DNA from: Leuctra nigra
Lineage: Eukaryota > Arthropoda > Insecta > Plecoptera > Leuctridae
Direction: 5' to 3'
NCBI GenBank assembly: GCA_934045905.1
Contig: OW203764.1
Coordinates: forward strand, 28,746,900 to 28,810,899
DNA: 64,000 bases
Shown here piece after piece: positions 60,476-64,000 of the stretch. How positions within the stretch are numbered: position 1 is the stretch's first letter; each line of letters starts with the position of its first letter. The position numbers and the translations under genes are program-made. The notes under the pieces are model-generated. The model was given only the letters and a program-made list of their open reading frames with translations, was not told the DNA's origin and did no database searches.

Positions 60476-61007
60476 TTTTACTAATCGTACTAATCGGCCA
60501 AAATTCATCGGTGAAATTAATTGTCAAGACACACAGAGCAGTTTTTATTTGTCGCTTCAACAATATTGCGTGACATGACAGTGATCGAAGAGTTCACGAT
60601 CAGGGGCCAAGTATTTGGTTAATTTACGTTAATATAAGTCGACTTCGAGTGTCGATTAATTATATCTGTGACGAGGTCGATAACTCGACTTTTTGACTTT
60701 CATGAGCCGCGTCTCCTGAGTCGACGACAGGATTTGAATATTTCTCTGAGCTGTGGACGGATTCCTCGCAGACATCTCGCGTGACGACTCTGTCGACGAG
60801 ATGGAGAGGAAATTAATTCACAGGGTGCTTTTAACTTATCATTCTGTTACTCGAGTCACAGGAAGCACTTTGCATTTCTCCTTGGCTGCGCGGAGGTTGC
60901 GCTACGTCACTGTAGACCTGTAGACTCAACAGTTTGTCACGACAATGTCAATGTAAGATGTTGACTCGACATTCCGACATTGTTACAAACAATGAAGTCA
61001 GGATGAT

Positions 61008-61158
61008 AGGAAGGGATGTGCGTTGTGAAAAATATCCGTCCGAACCGCGGCTCGAACCCGGGACCTCTCACTTGCCGGGTGAGAGCTCTACCAACTGAGC
61101 TACCCGGTCGGACGGACAGGATTGCTGTGGATATTTTCCACAACGCACATCCCTTCCT
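61008..61158. mobile_element. Inverted-repeat element with a tRNA-like core
   Basis: The 30-bp ends AGGAAGGGATGTGCGTTGTG plus 10 bases (61008-61037) and their inverse (61129-61158) differ at one base. Between them is a tRNA-like sequence on the minus strand. The outer stem continues into the tRNA acceptor side (CCGTCCG/CGGACGG), so the whole 151 bp can fold as one hairpin. A TA may flank each end, but no longer TSD is seen. Confidence 0.75.
61038..61109 (-). pseudogene. tRNA-Ala(GGC)-like sequence
   Basis: 72 bases that fold as a tRNA: 7-bp acceptor stem with G-U pairs and one A-A mismatch, D arm with A-box TAGCTCAGTTGG, anticodon stem CTCAC/GTGAG with loop CCGGCAA, and T arm with B-box GGTTCGAGCC and one stem mismatch. 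The anticodon would be GGC. Position 33 is C, not the universal U, and it sits inside an inverted-repeat element, so it is taken as a mobile tRNA-derived sequence and not a working tRNA gene. Confidence 0.65.
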
Positions 61159-62399
61159 TACATAATGAAATACATAATAATTCCAGGTATTTTTATAATT
61201 GGACGGAATTAACTTTAATCAAAGATTGCTAAATATGGGAAATGTGTCTGGTTTTTCATTGCTGTGTTAATCAGTTGTTATGTTTAACAGTTGATTAGTA
61301 CTATATTGCCGTGAAACAACCAATTACATGCCAGGATTCTGTTTCCTCTTCAATAACAACGTATTGGAAAACGGTCTCTGGTTGGCTAGTAGATGACAAT
61401 TTAATTATTTGAAATAATCTGAGTTCAAGGAATACGCGGCTTCATCGCATCACATGGATGACTTCCAAAACGAGATAATAATTTGAACAGTTTGCAAGAT
61501 GGGCACCAAGTTCAAGGCAACAACTTCTGAAACTTTGGTTTGCCAATCCTAGCGTTTCTAGAAATTTGATTTATTTTATTTCATTTATGATAAAATTGGA
61601 ATAAATGGGAATAATTTCCGGGGAAAGAATAATTTAATTTATTTTTGAAATTCTTTCATTTCATCAAATTATAAACATGTATCAATTAAATTGTGTGGTT
61701 TTGACGTTGAATGAAGTTCACATCTCTTTTTTGATATCTCATGTTGAAATTTGAAGCGGAGTCGACATAACGGACAGTCAAGTCTTTTTATTAGCTGGAA
61801 AATTACTGAGAGGGCTTTCAACGTGGCATCATCATATCTAAATGCATTCTAAAACGTTACAATGATGAAATTTCCTTGTCGTCGTTCCATTGTGTGTTTC
61901 CAATAGCAACCGGCTAATGCACTGATACACTCTTCTAACCTACATAAATAACGAGATGCAGTCGAGTATTTACACAGTTCCTCAATCTAAATGCAAATGT
62001 CTGGCTTGATGAACCAACTTGCGACGTCGAATCTCTGCTAGGGGATAAGCCCCCCCCCCCCCCCCCTTTCCAAAACCTCGTCGCTTTCCAACCACTTCGC
62101 TGATACATCCTAAACAGGGATTATGTCTTATGGAATGACATAATTTAACTCTCGCCGTTGCTTAGTTGGAGTGTAAATCTGAAGATCATTCGCTCGAGTC
62201 TATTTGATGGCAGATCTTTTAAATTGGCGTTTGAATTTATACAATATTACTATTATTTAAAAAGATAACGAAGATGGCATAACTTTTTGTACAATATTTT
62301 TCTCAGACGCCATACAATATTTGATTTCTACTTTCTAGTTATAGGTTTAGATAAGCTTGTTTAGAGCGTTTTTGTATTTATATGACTGCAATTCTCTCT

Positions 62400-62572
62400 A
62401 TAGTTATGGCATAATCCCATGAAGTCTGTGCTACTGCATTATCTAACTTTATTAGGTGAGCTCTGATTTCATTGATAATACCAAGGATTCATTGTCAAGG
62501 AACCTGACCAGCAGCCAATCCGTTTTGTGCAAAGTAGCGTTTTTAATTGGTTTGAGTGTACCTAGACAAACA
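62400..62572 (-). mobile_element. MITE of the TGTACACTC family, copy 3 (partial)
   Basis: Inverted relative to copy 1: CCCATGAAGTCTGTG, CATTGTCAAGGAACCTGACC and ATTGGTTTGAGTGTACC match the right-hand part of the family inverse. The other end is not found. Confidence 0.5.
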
Positions 62573-62764
62573 AAACATTATTGTGGGATGAATCAGGTTG
62601 TCAAGTAATTGATACAGAAAGATTGATAGAAATCTTCGAATAGTGCTCAGAATTTAAACAAATTATTTAACCTTGTTCAGTAATATCCAGCATTGACATC
62701 ATTGATCTCAGCATTGCCATGGCAACAATGTATTCACCATGGTAACACATTGTTGTGGACTTCG

Positions 62765-62908
62765 GCCGGGTAGGACTAACTCTGGATTAAGTTAACTATC
62801 GATGGTTAACCAATGAATCCAGTTGGCGCGAATTCCACAGCCAATAGGATTCACTAAATTCCACTAACCACCGATAATTAACTTAATCCAAAGTTAATGC
62901 CACCGGGC
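62765..62908. mobile_element. Palindromic MITE with GCCGGGTAGG ends
   Basis: Arms of about 45 bp pair GCCGGGTAGGACTAACTCTG and GGATTAAGTTAACTATCGAT with their inverses, leaving about 50 bp in the centre. No TSD was seen. It is noncoding. Confidence 0.6.
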
Positions 62909-63692
62909 AGCGGGCTCACATACGTCGCATTGGTATTTTCCCGCCAAAATGTCACACGAAACTTCAATTTGATATTTTATGAATGAAAATGTTAAATTTT
63001 TTCGGGTGAAAAGTGTATTTGTCATTATGTTTTGTGTTGATGTTTAGAAATTTAGAATATAATTTTTTAAGGAGACTTCCCTATTGGGGGGGGGGGGGGG
63101 TTCTGACTGTATCTTTGCTTCTCCCCCTGGACAAATGACTGCGATGGTTTGCTCAGCGCGTTGGCTCCAGACATTCTCCGCCGCTGGAGCTGGAGCTGAT
63201 TAGCCGATGGCATGCACACGGCTGGAATGGAGTCTTCACTGTGCGCGTGGTTATCGGATATTTCACAGACTCGAGCTCTCCACTCCACGAGGCCGGTGAA
63301 TCTCCGATGTGAACACTGCGTCGCGAATAATTCCTGGAGATCGGCTTTTAGTTGATTAGTGGAGGAACGTTCCCAGCGTTTCATCTCGACTTCGATTATT
63401 GGAGACGGATCAAGTCGGATTATTGAATAATATCAATATTGGACGCAAATACTAAAAAGGTTTGAATTTATCATATAGATGGTAATCTCTATAATTGCAT
63501 TCAAAGTGCATTCAACTTCATTAAAACGAGAATGTGTTGCATTTATACGCATTTTGTCTTTGAAGAAAAACACTTTCAAAACAATATTAAATCATATAAA
63601 CACAGACATTATCAACTCAATCTAAACATATCATTCATGGAAGACAAACAATCAAGAAAGAACATCAAATAATATAGGGGAAGCGATCTTAC

Positions 63693-63970
63693 GGAACAGG
63701 TTGGCTGAGTGGTAACGCTCTGAGCTTGTATCCGGAGGCCCGGGTTCGATTCTCGCGGCCGTCCTTCCTGACTGGGTTTTTTCGTGGTTTTCCCTCAGTC
63801 GACTGGCAAATGCTGGGAAGGTACCCTACTATTAGGCCACGACCGCCTTCTTCCCACCTTCCAGCCTTACCTACTTTTCACCCTCATCTCCCAATCATCA
63901 TCATAATCATTCATCCGTCGCCATTAGCCTCGCTGCAGAACAGTGCGACGTTAAGCCCCAGACAAAAAAA
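63693..63970 (+). repeat. tRNA-derived SINE, copy 9 (full length)
   Basis: The best complete copy: GGAACAGGTTGGCTGAGTGG (A-box region), CCCGGGTTCGATTCTCGC (B-box), CCGTCCTTCCTGACTGGG, CCCTCAGTCGACTGGC, AGGCCACGACCGCC, a CCAATCATCATCATAATCAT run, and CAGTGCGACGTTAAGCCCCA, then GACAAAAAAA. It defines the family used for the other calls. Confidence 0.85.
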
Positions 63971-64000
63971 GACATTATCAACTCAATCTTAGATTCATGG

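Larger units (their letters stand above)
32845..64000 (+). other. First intron of DIP2, more than 31 kb, continuing past the window
   Basis: No acceptor followed by the conserved second DIP2 exon, and no other gene, was found downstream of the donor at 32845. Every ORF to the end of the window is short and most lie in repeats. Stretches such as 32845-34750, 35100-37880, 41000-43100, 45200-47600, 51000-53000 and 55900-57150 show nothing beyond AT-rich sequence with scattered microsatellite-like TACCTACC runs. Confidence 0.65.

Noticed and set aside
61038..61109. Working tRNA-Ala gene
   Set aside because: C at position 33, a mismatch in the acceptor and T stems, and location within an inverted-repeat element.
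63067..63384. 105-codon minus-strand ORF ending in a proline run
   Set aside because: The proline run is a poly-G tract; the rest shows no recognisable domain and lies in the DIP2 intron.

Overview
The window is nuclear DNA of an arthropod, almost certainly an insect. It has AT-rich spacer, GT-AG introns of very different lengths, arthropod-type TATA and poly(A) signals, a chitin-binding RR-1 cuticle protein gene and many short DNA transposons and tRNA-derived SINEs. The SINE body resembles one I recall from hemimetabolous insects, so Hemiptera or a relative is my guess; the sequence alone does not prove the order.

Five protein-coding genes can be supported. From the left: (1) a three-exon RR-1 cuticular protein gene (+, 1681-2852) with a clear TATA box and poly(A) signal; (2) a six-exon gene for mitochondrial ribosomal protein L38, a PEBP-fold protein (+, 4787-9339, 399 aa); (3) an unrecognised small membrane protein with three DxETGE motifs (+, coding from 21639), probably driven from a noncoding exon near 9.8-9.97 kb across an 11.6 kb intron; (4) a RecQ4-type DNA helicase with an Sld2-like N-terminus (-, four coding exons, 32461 down to 24479, 1409 aa); (5) the first coding exon of Disco-interacting protein 2 (DIP2; +, 32760-32844), head to head with RecQ4 across a 298-bp shared promoter. 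Everything from 32845 to the end of the window fits the first DIP2 intron, which is longer than 31 kb and continues beyond the window.

The rest is mobile-element debris, much of it resolvable to the base from terminal inverted repeats (TIRs) and target-site duplications (TSDs). There are ten short hAT-type elements bounded by 8-bp TSDs (plus one truncated relative); PIF/Harbinger-type MITEs with 3-bp TSDs; TA-flanked mariner-type MITEs; several long palindromes; and an unclassified dispersed repeat family (here called R). A tRNA-derived SINE family has about ten copies, three of them interrupted by hAT elements or ending at one. A further element carries a tRNA-like sequence between 30-bp inverted repeats. 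A 142-bp tandem repeat (six units) lies in the DIP2 intron.

The genes do not form a functional cluster. RecQ4 and DIP2 probably share regulation through their common promoter, which has a perfect E2F-type site. Gene 3 and RecQ4 are convergent. The most unusual points are the triple DxETGE protein, the inverted-repeat element with a tRNA-like core, and the repeated targeting of one SINE family by hAT elements.
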